The notes beneath the pieces are model-generated. The model was given only the letters and a program-made list of their open reading frames with translations. It had not been told where the DNA came from and did no database searches. This document shows positions 22,564 to 31,043 of a DNA stretch of 47,030 nt, one piece after another. Made by a program: the position numbers and the translations under genes. The DNA is taken from contig JAFXEB010000005.1 in the NCBI GenBank assembly GCA_017521025.1, forward strand, positions 1 to 47,030, read 5' to 3'. How positions within the stretch are numbered: position 1 is the stretch's first letter; each line of letters starts with the position of its first letter. This DNA comes from Clostridia bacterium (GTDB taxonomy: Bacteria > Bacillota > Clostridia > Oscillospirales > CAG-382).

Positions 22564-24134
22564 TAGTCGTAAAGCTTGGTAAGCTCATCCTCGGTGATAA
22601 GAACGATGATATAGTCAACGTTCTTGTTACCGGTGGTGCCTGCGTAAGCACTGCCTGCGGTTGCAACTACGTTGTAGTTGTCAACGTTCCAGAAAAGGGA
22701 GTTGTTGAAACGCTCGGCAAGCATATCGGTAATAGGCGCACAGTCAGCAGACCTGTAAATGAGTGCGGAGGGCAGCTCCTTACGGTTGGTGAAGAAGCCA
22801 AACTTGCTGTCGCAAAGCACGTCATCGGGGTCCACGTCATAGAGCTTGGAGTAGAAATAGCTGTCATAGAAACGGTAGTCGTTATCAGCGAGATTAAGCT
22901 TAACGTCGCTTATCTTGATAAGACCGTCGGCGATATCCGCAGGAATCTTATCACCCTCTGCCTCGGAGCTTGCCTCCTCAGAGCTCTCCTCAGAGCTTGC
23001 TTCGCCGCTGCTTTCCTCAGAGCTTGCCTCCTCAGAGCTTGCCTCGGCGCTTTCCTCCTCAGAGCTTTCGGGAGTCTCTGCAGGGGTCTCCTCGTTGTCT
23101 GCCCAAGTGTCACCTATATTAAGGTCTGCCTTGGGAACAAAATCGTAAACAGTTTCGGAGAAAGCGTTTATATCAAGGCCGTAATGGTATGCAAGGTCGC
23201 CGAGAAGGGCACCCTCCACCGTCTTGATATCGAAGCCGTCCTTGCCTGCGGGGGCTGCGGCGGCAAACTTCTCGTTCTGAGCGATGTAGCTCATAAGCTC
23301 GGTGTAAGCAACGAAGGCGGCATAATCGCTCCAACCGCTGTGGGTGTCATAGAAAAGGGGATAGTCCTTTGCAGCAGCGAAAGCGTCACTAAGGTCGATA
23401 ACGGTAACGCCCGCATCCTTAAGAACCTTTACGGTCTGGGTATAGAGAGATACCGCACCTGCCTCAACACCCTCGGGAAGGGAGTCAGCAAGCACTCTTG
23501 CTCTGGAGGGAGCCATAACGTATATAAGCTCGGTACTGCCTGCATTCTTGAGGGTGTTAAGAACGGTCTGGCACTCGGAAGCAAAGTCCTCTGCCACGCC
23601 GTTGTTACGGATGTTCTCCTCGCTCAGCGCATTTATGGAATCCTCGCTGAACAGCACGAATTTATCTGCAAGAACAGTGGGATATACGAGGTTACCGCTG
23701 GTGTTAAGGTTGGGCTTAGCGGTAAGCTCACGTGCCATACTTTCGGTCTTGCCCTCTGCGGTAGCGGTAAGACTTACCATATACTCGCTTCTGTCGCCGA
23801 GAGTCAGCTCAAGCACGAAGGATTCGCCCTTGGCGGTAACGGTAGAGCTGCCGCCCGTAGCAAGAGCTGCCTTTACGGTAGCGCCGCTCTCGCAGGTGCC
23901 GCTGATAGCTACGGTGTGTGCGGAGGTGTTGAACACGCTGTTCACAACGGGCATACGGGTCTGACCCTCAGAGGGCTCGGGATCTGCCACAGACTCAACC
24001 TCAGACTCAACGTCGGTGCTGAACTCAGGCACCTTGTCAAGAAAGTCCGTAGTGGACTGGCTGACACAGGCGGCAAGGGATGCCACGGTAAAGAGGCATA
24101 AAAGTAAAGCTATAATTCTTTTAGTAGTACGCAT
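22563..24134 (-). CDS. Lipoprotein with DHHW/AlgX-like domain
   Basis: The protein has 523 residues. The signal peptide ends in the lipobox SLAAC near 23, so it is lipid-anchored outside. Residues about 55-130 look like a beta-sandwich stalk (FNTSAHTVAISGTCESGATV). The central and C-terminal part resembles the SGNH-like fold of AlgX/AlgJ and DHHW proteins: IYVMAPSRARVLADSLPEG, then VTVIDLSDAF and FYDTHSGWSDYAAFVAYTEL, where D and H of DTH correspond to catalytic residues in that family. Such proteins O-acetylate cell-wall or exopolysaccharides. A Ser/Glu-rich insertion (about 350-395) splits the domain. ATG 24134 is preceded by GAGGA. The strength of the family match is moderate. Confidence 0.7.
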   Translation of the reverse strand: MRTTKRIIALLLCLFTVASLAACVSQSTTDFLDKVPEFSTDVESEVESVADPEPSEGQTRMPVVNSVFNTSAHTVAISGTCESGATVKAALATGGSSTVTAKGESFVLELTLGDRSEYMVSLTATAEGKTESMARELTAKPNLNTSGNLVYPTVLADKFVLFSEDSINALSEENIRNNGVAEDFASECQTVLNTLKNAGSTELIYVMAPSRARVLADSLPEGVEAGAVSLYTQTVKVLKDAGVTVIDLSDAFAAAKDYPLFYDTHSGWSDYAAFVAYTELMSYIAQNEKFAAAAPAGKDGFDIKTVEGALLGDLAYHYGLDINAFSETVYDFVPKADLNIGDTWADNEETPAETPESSEEESAEASSEEASSEESSGEASSEESSEEASSEAEGDKIPADIADGLIKISDVKLNLADNDYRFYDSYFYSKLYDVDPDDVLCDSKFGFFTNRKELPSALIYRSADCAPITDMLAERFNNSLFWNVDNYNVVATAGSAYAGTTGNKNVDYIIVLITEDELTKLYD

Positions 24135-24166
24135 AAACACTGTCCTCGTTTCTGCTATAGGTGTAT

Positions 24167-24192
24167 CCACGCCCCGTGGATTCGGGGCGTGG
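24167..24192 (-). other. Intercistronic hairpin between the EF-G-like and lipoprotein genes
   Basis: CCACGCCCC pairs with GGGGCGTGG across an eight-base loop. There is no U-tract on the minus strand, so it may set relative expression or protect mRNA ends rather than fully terminate. Confidence 0.55.
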
Positions 24193-24222
24193 CTTAATAA
24201 GAGGGGGGGAAGGGATGGACGA

Positions 24223-26223
24223 TTAGTCCTCAGCCTTCTTAGCCTCTTCAATGATCTTGTTGGCGATCTCGCCGGGAGCTTCCTCGTATCTTACGAAATC
24301 GAAGGTGTAGCTGCCTCTGCCCTGAGTCATAGCTCTGAGCTGGATAGCGTAATTGTTCATCTCAGCAGAGGGTATCTCAGCCTCGATAACGGTGTAGCCC
24401 TTACGCTCGCTCTCGCCCATACCCATGATTCTGCCACGGCGCTTGGAAACGTCGCCCATAATGTCGCCGGAGTAGGAGGTGGGGATAAGAACCTTGAGGT
24501 AGCCAACGGGCTCAAGGATAACGGGGTTTGCATTTATAGTCTGCTTGTATGCAAGGATAGCAGCAAGCTTGAAGGAGATCTCGTTGGAGTCAACAGGGTG
24601 GTAAGAGCCGTCGAACAGGTCTGCCGCAAGGTTAACTACGGGGAAGCCTGCAAGAACGCCCTTCTGCATTGCCTCAAGAAGACCCTTCTCAACTGCGGGA
24701 TAGAAGTTCTTGGGAACAGAGCCGCCAACTACGCTCTGGGTGAAGGTAAGACCGTCCTCTTCGCCGTGGCTGAAGGTGATCTTAACGTGACCGTACTGAC
24801 CGGAGCCGCCGGACTGCTTCTTGTGCTTACCGTCGGTCTGGATGGTCTTCTTTATAGTCTCTCTGTAAGCGGTCTTGGGCTCAGTATACTCGATAGAAAC
24901 GCCGTAGCGGCTCTTGAGCTTCTGAGAAACGACCTCGAGATGGATATCACCGAGACCGTGTACCAGCATCTGCTTGGTCTCAGCGTTGTTCTCATACTTG
25001 ATGGTGGGATCTTCCTCAAGGAGCTTAGCTATACCGCCGGAGATCTTGTCCTCGTCGCCCTTGCTCTTGGGAACGATAGCCTGACGGTAGTAAGGCTTGG
25101 GATAGTCGATAGCTGCGAAAGCATCCTTGCCGCCGAGGGTGTCGCCGGTGTTGGTTGCAACGAGCTTGGTGGTGTAGCCGATATCGCCGAAAGCGAGATC
25201 GTCGGTCTCGGTCTCCTTAGCGCCAACGCAGGTGTAGATCCTTGCGATCTTCTCGTTCTGCTCACTTCTGAGGTTCTGAAGCTGGCTATCCTTCTTAACA
25301 GAGCCGTTCATTACACGGAAAAAGCTCTTCTTACCGAAGGTATCTGCAACGGACTTGAATACGAGAAGTGCAGTGTCGCCGTCCTTGGAGAGAGCGATGC
25401 CGCCATCCTCGGTCTTGTCAGCGGCAGACTTAAAGGACTCAGCAACTACGTCAAGGAAGCTTGCAACGCCTGCAAGAGTGGTAGCTGCGCCGGAGAATAC
25501 GGGTACTACGATGCCCTCCTTAAGACCCTTGCGGAGTGCGCCGAGCATCTCCTCCTTGGTGAAGGGCTCTTCCTCAAAGAACTTGTCCATAAGCTCGTCA
25601 TCGGTCTCGGCAAGAGCCTCGGTAAGAGCTGCGGTATAGTCCTCAAGAGCGGAAACGTCGAAATCAACCTTCTTAGCGTTACCCTTTGCGTCATACTCGA
25701 AGGCCTCGCCGGTGATAAGGTTGCAGAATCTCTTAGCCTTACCGGAGGTCTCGCAGGGAACGATAACGGGGCATACGGAGGAACCGAACTGGTCCTTAAG
25801 ACCCTCAAGAACGCTGTCAAAGTTAGCGTTATCATCATCGGTCTTGTTTACGAAGAAGCACTTGGAAACGCCCTCAGCGTAGTCCCAGCTAAGCTCGGTG
25901 CCTACCTTGAAGCCGCTCTTGCCGTCAACAACCAGAACTGCGGTGTCAACAACACGGAGTGCCTGCTTAACTTCGCCTGCGAAGTCAAAGATACCGGGGG
26001 TATCCAAAAGGTTTATCTTCTTGCCCTTCCAATCAAAAGCCGCAAGACTTGCGGAGATGGAGGTGCCACGCTTTTTCTCTTCAGGATCAAAGTCCATAGT
26101 GCCACCGACTCTGTCGATAGCGCCTGCAAGGAGAAGCATAGCCTCTGCCAATGCGGTTTTGCCGTCGCCGCTGTGTCCTAACAGCGCAATGTTTTTAATG
26201 GATTCAGATTGATATTTTGCCAC
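24223..26223 (-). CDS. EF-G-like translational GTPase
   Basis: The protein has 666 residues. It belongs to the EF-G-like (FusA2-type) group, smaller and distinct from canonical EF-G. GTPase motifs are ALLGHSGDGKT (G1), LLDTPGIFDF (G3) and FFVNKTDDDN (G4). Domains II to V follow, with SGGSGQYGHVKITF in domain IV, GSYHPVDSNEISFKLA and, in domain V, GDVSKRRGRIMGM and PSAEMNNYAIQLRAMTQGRG. Canonical EF-G occurs elsewhere in such genomes next to str genes; this paralogue's role is not established. The start is GTG 26223 because GGAGG lies eight bases upstream, while the longer ATG at 26265 has none. The promoter at 26342-26370 gives a leader of about 110 bases. Confidence 0.92.
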   Translation of the reverse strand: MAKYQSESIKNIALLGHSGDGKTALAEAMLLLAGAIDRVGGTMDFDPEEKKRGTSISASLAAFDWKGKKINLLDTPGIFDFAGEVKQALRVVDTAVLVVDGKSGFKVGTELSWDYAEGVSKCFFVNKTDDDNANFDSVLEGLKDQFGSSVCPVIVPCETSGKAKRFCNLITGEAFEYDAKGNAKKVDFDVSALEDYTAALTEALAETDDELMDKFFEEEPFTKEEMLGALRKGLKEGIVVPVFSGAATTLAGVASFLDVVAESFKSAADKTEDGGIALSKDGDTALLVFKSVADTFGKKSFFRVMNGSVKKDSQLQNLRSEQNEKIARIYTCVGAKETETDDLAFGDIGYTTKLVATNTGDTLGGKDAFAAIDYPKPYYRQAIVPKSKGDEDKISGGIAKLLEEDPTIKYENNAETKQMLVHGLGDIHLEVVSQKLKSRYGVSIEYTEPKTAYRETIKKTIQTDGKHKKQSGGSGQYGHVKITFSHGEEDGLTFTQSVVGGSVPKNFYPAVEKGLLEAMQKGVLAGFPVVNLAADLFDGSYHPVDSNEISFKLAAILAYKQTINANPVILEPVGYLKVLIPTSYSGDIMGDVSKRRGRIMGMGESERKGYTVIEAEIPSAEMNNYAIQLRAMTQGRGSYTFDFVRYEEAPGEIANKIIEEAKKAED

Positions 26224-26341
26224 TTGTTTGTCCTCCGAAATATATATGTATTTTGTTTTTTGCATTTACGTCGCCCTTACGGGGAACAGCCGCCCCACTC
26301 CCCCAACCAAAAGACTGAGACAGAATGAGACAGTTTTAATT

Positions 26342-26370
26342 ATTATAAAGGATTTTACAAAAATATTCAA
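26342..26370 (-). promoter_or_regulatory. Promoter of the EF-G-like gene
   Basis: On the minus strand TTGAAT (26370-26365) and TATAAT (26347-26342) are 17 bp apart. Just downstream in the leader is a doubled octamer, TGAGACAG-AA-TGAGACAG in plus-strand reading at 26316-26333. Confidence 0.7.
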
Positions 26371-26466
26371 TAGCATTTTATAAGAATTTTTTTCGCCGAC
26401 TGTAAAATAATTGCTCCCGAATTTGTGCAAAACACACAAAGGACAGCTTTTTGAGCGAAAAAACCC

Positions 26467-29034
26467 TTAAAGCAGGAAGGAAAGCACTGCCATAGGTGCC
26501 AGCCACAGAAGCTGGAACAGCAACACTGCGCTGCTGCCGTAGGCACCTGCGGCACCTGTCAGCGCAAGGAAGAACACCGCAAATATTGCCACAGCGATGG
26601 AGGCTATGTTGATTATGCAGTTGCTCTTGGTGGCGTGACGGGCACGGTCGCAGAGTATAAACAGCTTGAGGAAGCTATGGAGGGAGGAGCCGGAGACCAT
26701 ACCCGTATCCACTTCCTTCTCGGTGCCGTTCATATCCTCGGGCACGCCGCCCTTCAGGACTGCAACGGGGCACTGCTTATACTTAATGCTTTTCTGAAGC
26801 AGTTCGTTGTTGATATTGGGGTCAAGAGTCTTGATGCCCACGCACACGCCCGCCTTGTACATACTGCGAAGCAGGTTGTCAAACTCGGGGTTGATGGCGT
26901 ACTTCACGTAGACCTTAGCCACTACTGCGTCGTTTATCGCCATATACATGACCGTGCCCACGTTTCTGGAGTAGACCTCGTCGGTCTCGTCCACGGGGGC
27001 GTCAAACCTGCAATGGCGCATATAGCTGAGCTTGCCCAGATAGTAGTCACAGCCGTCCATAACGATATACAGACCGTCTGCGGCGGAATCTATGAGCCTT
27101 ATACTGTCGGGCTTGGGCAGTCTCTCCAGCATATTGGCGGTAACGGTCTTGAGGGGTCCCTCGATATAATCAAAGAGCATCCCAAGCCTAATCATAACCT
27201 TGTCGATAGGGTAGTCCCCATAGGTCTTAACGCCTGTTATGCTGACCATGTGGGGCAAGAACGCCTCGGTATCCGCAAAGGAAAGCACTGCGGCATCTGC
27301 ATACTCCTCAGCCACGGCGTTGCCCACAAAGGCGCCGTTGTAGCGCTTTGCGGTAAGGTTGGCAACGATAACGGGCAGGCTTATCATAAAGTAGGAGGAA
27401 AGGGGGGTTGCGGCGCAGAAAAGCAGGGTAGCCGCAGAGTAGGCGCCGTAGCCGTCACCGTTAAGGATAAAGCTCACAAGGAACAGAACTATGGAAAGGG
27501 CGGCGGTAACGGGCACCAGGAAATTGAAGATATCCTCGCTCTTGGGACGCTTGGTGGTACGGGAGAAGAAGCCTGAAATAAAGTCTGCCTTCTTTACCGT
27601 AAATATATCACTGCTCTCGCTGAGGTACTTGGCAAACTCGCCTGCCTCGCCTGCCTCGCCTTTTATGGACTGGGCGGTGAACTTTGCACGCTTCACTGCA
27701 ATGACACGGAAGCTGTACAGGTCCTTTTTACACTGCAAAAACTTTACGCCTGCGTTGCACACGGCGGCAGAGGCGGCGGTGAGATTATATAGCTTAAGGT
27801 CTATGGCAGTGGGGTCTACAGCCAGACTGACCAGACAGAACGCTGTTGAGACCAGCATGGTTGCCGCCATAACGCTGTCCGAGGTAAGCTTAAAGGAAGC
27901 AAAGGCACGGAGCCCGTTCATAAAGCTTTCGGACATTATCATTATAATAAAGAACAAAAGCTGAAGGTCGGCAAGTATATAAACAGCGCCGAATCTGCCC
28001 TGTCTGAGATAGGGGGTCCTGCCGCTTTGGTAGCTTGCCAGCTCAAGGTACAGTATAAACGCCGTAAGCAGTACAACGCCGATAAGCTTGAGCCTGCTCA
28101 TAGCCACGGCACGGTTAAGCATAGTGGCTATCTCGGTATTCTGCTCCCTGCTCTTGTACTCAAAGGCGTTTTCAGCCTTCTCCTTCTCTGCCTTGGCCTT
28201 TTTTCTGCGCTTTTTGACCTTTTTGGCAGAGGAGGCACGGTCAAAGAGCTCACTGGAGTTGAGCTCGGGGTCATCACGCTTTGCGCTGATATCCTCCTCC
28301 ATCATATCGAATATCATGCGGAGGTTGCGGTCCTTATCGCTTTCGGAGGCGCCGCCCACAGCATCCTCCTCGTCATCTACGCCGAGGGTGAGCTGGTCAC
28401 GGTTTTCGCCCTCCTCGTCCTCTATCTTTATCTGACCGCTGTTTATCTTGTCACTCAGTGCGGCAAAATCCTCGTCAAAGGTAGCCTTTTCGCCGCTGTC
28501 AAGAGGCAGGTCCTCTATCTGCACAGTATCGCCAAAGCTGAAAAGCTTTTCCTGCACGAAGCGCTTTTTAACAGGTACCTCGTCGGAGAAACGGGGCGCC
28601 TCAGCCTCCTCGTCCTCGGCGTCGGCAACGCCCTCCACTACAGGCTCGTCCTCCTCGTCTGCCTTGCCGTCCATCATAGCAAATATATGCTCTACCTGCT
28701 TTTTGCCCCGTCTGCCCCCCCTGCGAAAATACTCAAGCAGGGTCTTATCGTCGTCAGAATGAGCCTCAAGCAGCTCCTGCAGGCGACGGGTGCTCATATT
28801 GGGGTCGGTCTTTTCCTTGCCGCTGTATTCGTTGATCAGCTCCTGCTCCTCGGTAATAGGGGCAGCGGGAGATGGCTCCTTCTTCTCCTCCTTGGCATCT
28901 GCGGCTATCTCAGCCTCTGCCGCCGCCTTGAAGTCGGGAGCGGCAACGCCCTTCGCCGCCGCCGCATCCTTGGCGGCGGAAGCAAGTATACCGTCTATGG
29001 CAAGTATGCTGTTTTCCTTCATCTCGTCAGACAT
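26467..29034 (-). CDS. Large membrane protein resembling a catalytically dead P-type ATPase
   Basis: The protein has 855 residues. The first 300 are cytosolic, acidic and Ala/Glu-rich, ending in a strongly basic stretch (KKVKKRRKKAKAEKEK). Membrane helices lie near 318-335, 353-370, 390-408, 505-526 and 535-560. The fifth contains LLFCAATPLSSYFMISLPV, which parallels the CPCALGLATP helix of P-type ATPases. After it, NGAFVGNAVAEEYADAAVLSFADTEAF parallels the segment leading to the phosphorylated DKTGT, but here the Asp is followed by TEA and the Lys and Gly are missing. Further on, LLRSMYKAGVCVGIKTLDPN resembles the region before TGD. Two final helices close the protein. A non-catalytic regulator or scaffold is inferred. 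It is followed by the EF-G-like gene and preceded closely by rlmB. Confidence 0.75.
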   Translation of the reverse strand: MSDEMKENSILAIDGILASAAKDAAAAKGVAAPDFKAAAEAEIAADAKEEKKEPSPAAPITEEQELINEYSGKEKTDPNMSTRRLQELLEAHSDDDKTLLEYFRRGGRRGKKQVEHIFAMMDGKADEEDEPVVEGVADAEDEEAEAPRFSDEVPVKKRFVQEKLFSFGDTVQIEDLPLDSGEKATFDEDFAALSDKINSGQIKIEDEEGENRDQLTLGVDDEEDAVGGASESDKDRNLRMIFDMMEEDISAKRDDPELNSSELFDRASSAKKVKKRRKKAKAEKEKAENAFEYKSREQNTEIATMLNRAVAMSRLKLIGVVLLTAFILYLELASYQSGRTPYLRQGRFGAVYILADLQLLFFIIMIMSESFMNGLRAFASFKLTSDSVMAATMLVSTAFCLVSLAVDPTAIDLKLYNLTAASAAVCNAGVKFLQCKKDLYSFRVIAVKRAKFTAQSIKGEAGEAGEFAKYLSESSDIFTVKKADFISGFFSRTTKRPKSEDIFNFLVPVTAALSIVLFLVSFILNGDGYGAYSAATLLFCAATPLSSYFMISLPVIVANLTAKRYNGAFVGNAVAEEYADAAVLSFADTEAFLPHMVSITGVKTYGDYPIDKVMIRLGMLFDYIEGPLKTVTANMLERLPKPDSIRLIDSAADGLYIVMDGCDYYLGKLSYMRHCRFDAPVDETDEVYSRNVGTVMYMAINDAVVAKVYVKYAINPEFDNLLRSMYKAGVCVGIKTLDPNINNELLQKSIKYKQCPVAVLKGGVPEDMNGTEKEVDTGMVSGSSLHSFLKLFILCDRARHATKSNCIINIASIAVAIFAVFFLALTGAAGAYGSSAVLLFQLLWLAPMAVLSFLL

Positions 29035-29072
29035 ATTATACACACCCTTATTATAAATAAAACTAAAAAATC

Positions 29073-29900
29073 CTATTTCCCCTTGTGGCGACCCCTTGCC
29101 GCCTCAAACAGTATCACCGCAGCCGCAGTAGATACGTTAAGGGAATTGAGCTGTCCGTACATAGGGATGCTCAGAACGAAATCGCTGTTTTCTCTCACAA
29201 GTCTGGACACGCCGTCGCCCTCACTGCCGAGGACAAAGGCTACGCCGCCGTCAAAGCTTTGGCTGTCATAGGGCTCGCCGTCCGCCTCCAGCGCATATAT
29301 CCATATATTGTTCTGCTTAAGATACTCCATAGCAGAGGAAAGGTTTGAAACCTTGCAAACGGGGATATGCTCCACCGCACCTGCAGACGCCTTTACCGCC
29401 GAGGGGGTAAGCAGTGCACTGCGGCGCTTGGGGATGATAACTCCGTGACAGCCTGCGCACTCCGCAGTCCTGATGATAGCGCCCAGATTATGCGGGTCGC
29501 TCACACAGTCGAGTATCACCACAAAGGGCGCCTCTCCCTTAGCCGACGCAAAGGCGAGGATATCGTCAAGGCTTGCATACTCCCTGTCGGGTATCTGCGC
29601 CACCACGCCCTGATTTGCCGCCGCCATACGGTCAAGAGCGTTCCTGTCCGTCTCCACCACGGGCACGCCTGCCTTTACCGCCTCACCGTAGATGACGGTA
29701 AGCAGACCCTCTCTCTGCCCCTTGAGTATGAACAGCTTATCTATCGCCCTGCCGCTTTTCAAAAGCTCTCTCACGGCGTTTCTGCCGGCAACAAGGTTTT
29801 CGCTCTCCTGCACCGGGGCGGAGGCGTACTGCCTGTCATCTCTGTCGCCCCTGTAGGGCTTGTGCTCTTTTTTATCTTTTCTGCCTTTATAGTCAGCCAT
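29073..29900 (-). CDS. rlmB: SpoU-family 23S rRNA/tRNA 2'-O-methyltransferase (RlmB-like)
   Basis: The protein has 275 residues. A basic tail of about 35 residues precedes the substrate-binding domain (NLVAGRNAVRELLKSGRAID). The SPOUT catalytic domain follows, with motif 1 LDCVSDPHNLGAIIRTAECAG, motif 2 FVLGSEGDGVSRLV and motif 3 IPMYGQLNSLNVSTAAAVIL. In RlmB the enzyme methylates G2251 of 23S rRNA; related paralogues modify other sites, so the exact nucleotide is not certain. It lies 38 bp upstream of the P-type-ATPase-like gene on the same strand. The ribosome site is weak. Its promoter is at 29937-29965. Confidence 0.92.
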   Translation of the reverse strand: MADYKGRKDKKEHKPYRGDRDDRQYASAPVQESENLVAGRNAVRELLKSGRAIDKLFILKGQREGLLTVIYGEAVKAGVPVVETDRNALDRMAAANQGVVAQIPDREYASLDDILAFASAKGEAPFVVILDCVSDPHNLGAIIRTAECAGCHGVIIPKRRSALLTPSAVKASAGAVEHIPVCKVSNLSSAMEYLKQNNIWIYALEADGEPYDSQSFDGGVAFVLGSEGDGVSRLVRENSDFVLSIPMYGQLNSLNVSTAAAVILFEAARGRHKGK

Positions 29901-29936
29901 TTACAGACCCATCCATTCTATCTTTATACAGAATAC

Positions 29937-29965
29937 ATTATAGCACACACTTGCGCTTTTGTCAC
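29937..29965 (-). promoter_or_regulatory. Promoter of rlmB
   Basis: On the minus strand GTGACA (29965-29960) and TATAAT (29942-29937) are 17 bp apart, with a TG one base before the -10 (extended -10). Confidence 0.7.
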
Positions 29966-30032
29966 CCTTTTTTTCGCCTTTTCGCATAAAAATCCGTAAT
30001 TTTTACAAGAATAACCTACAGAGGTGTTTTTT

Positions 30033-30707
30033 ATGACCGTTTTTTTACTGCGCACTTTGCTGTTTTTTGCGGTTTTGAACGTGGGTATGCGGCTTATGGG
30101 CAAGCGGCAGATAGGCGAGATACAGCTTTCGGAATTTGTGTCTGCGGTTATGCTGTCCGAGCTTGCGCTGATGCCCATAACACAGCCGGACACTCCCCTG
30201 TTGTACGGACTTCTGGGAGTAGCGCTGCTTTGCTCGCTGGAGGTGATAAACGCCCACCTTTGCCGCACAAGCTCTGCCTACCGCCGTGCCATGGAGGGAC
30301 AGCCTCTTGTGCTGGTTTGCAAAGGGCGCATACAGACCCAAAGCCTTGACCGTGCACGCATAAGCACCGACGAGCTTTTTGCCGCCATCCGCATAGCAGG
30401 CTACAGGGGGCCGGGGGAGGCAGATTACGTTATACTTGAGCAAAGCGGCGCTATCAGCGTACTGCCCCGTGCTGCCGCCGCAACCCTTACTCCTGCCGAC
30501 CTTGGAGTAGCGACGGCAGAGCGTGGTATATGGCACCCCGTAGTGCTGGACGGCAAGGTGCAGGCACGAACTCTTGGCAGTACGGGCAGAGACGGGCGCT
30601 GGCTTGAGAGAGTGCTTAAGGAGGAGGGGCTCAAAATGGAGGAGCTTATCTATCTTTGTATTGATGATACGGGTACTCTGAGCTACGAGGTGAAGGATGG
30701 AAAATGA
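30033..30707 (+). CDS. DUF421 membrane protein (YetF-like)
   Basis: The protein has 224 residues. Three N-terminal membrane helices (to about 85) include FAVLNVGMRLMGKRQIGEIQ, the DUF421 hallmark, followed by the EFV segment. The soluble domain contains QPLVLVCKGRIQTQSLDRAR and ISTDELFAAIRIAGYRGPGE, which matches the YetF/YdfR family. In Bacillus, members of this family influence spore germination and membrane properties; no enzymatic activity is established. ATG 30033 is preferred, with GAGGTG six bases upstream; GTG at 30024 is part of that site. It overlaps the DUF4363 gene by four bases (ATGA), a pairing common in Clostridia. Confidence 0.9.
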   Translation: MTVFLLRTLLFFAVLNVGMRLMGKRQIGEIQLSEFVSAVMLSELALMPITQPDTPLLYGLLGVALLCSLEVINAHLCRTSSAYRRAMEGQPLVLVCKGRIQTQSLDRARISTDELFAAIRIAGYRGPGEADYVILEQSGAISVLPRAAAATLTPADLGVATAERGIWHPVVLDGKVQARTLGSTGRDGRWLERVLKEEGLKMEELIYLCIDDTGTLSYEVKDGK

Positions 30708-31039
30708 AAGGCTTTATCGTTTCGCTTGCGGTGATGCTCCTTACCCTGTGTGCCGTCACCCTCTGTGCCCTGTACGGCAACGGCGTTTTGAAGGAGGCAG
30801 AGCAGGCGGTAGCAGAGGCAGAGAGCGCAGAGGAGCTGTATGCCGCCGCCCGTGTTTTGGAAAAAGAACGCCTCCGCCTGCACCTTATAATAAGGGAGAC
30901 GGAGGTGGATGCGTTGATACGTATTATAGATGAAGCCGCCCTGTGCGCAGAGGACGGCGCCGCCCTTGAGGCAGCAAAAAGAGACATCGCCGCCCGTATC
31001 GGCGCTATGAAAAGAGACCTTATGCCAAATCCGCTGTAG
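30704..31039 (+). CDS. DUF4363 membrane-anchored protein
   Basis: The protein has 111 residues. A single N-terminal helix (IVSLAVMLLTLCAVTLCALY) anchors it with the rest outside. The remainder is amphipathic alpha-helical and rich in Ala, Glu and Arg (LKEAEQAVAEAESAEELYA). This matches the DUF4363 family, which is regularly encoded next to DUF421 genes. It starts within the stop codon of the DUF421 gene, so translation is coupled. The next gene is convergent, only four bases away, and no terminator is seen between them. Confidence 0.85.
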   Translation: MKGFIVSLAVMLLTLCAVTLCALYGNGVLKEAEQAVAEAESAEELYAAARVLEKERLRLHLIIRETEVDALIRIIDEAALCAEDGAALEAAKRDIAARIGAMKRDLMPNPL

Positions 31040-31043
31040 GGGT

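Noticed and set aside
22551..24101. 516-codon open frame on the plus strand
   Set aside because: Antisense shadow of the DHHW-like lipoprotein gene, with low-complexity Leu/Ala/Arg runs from Glu/Ser codons.
24016..26181. 721-codon open frame on the plus strand
   Set aside because: It lies antisense to the EF-G-like gene, whose motifs are unmistakable; the long frame reflects codon bias of the real gene.
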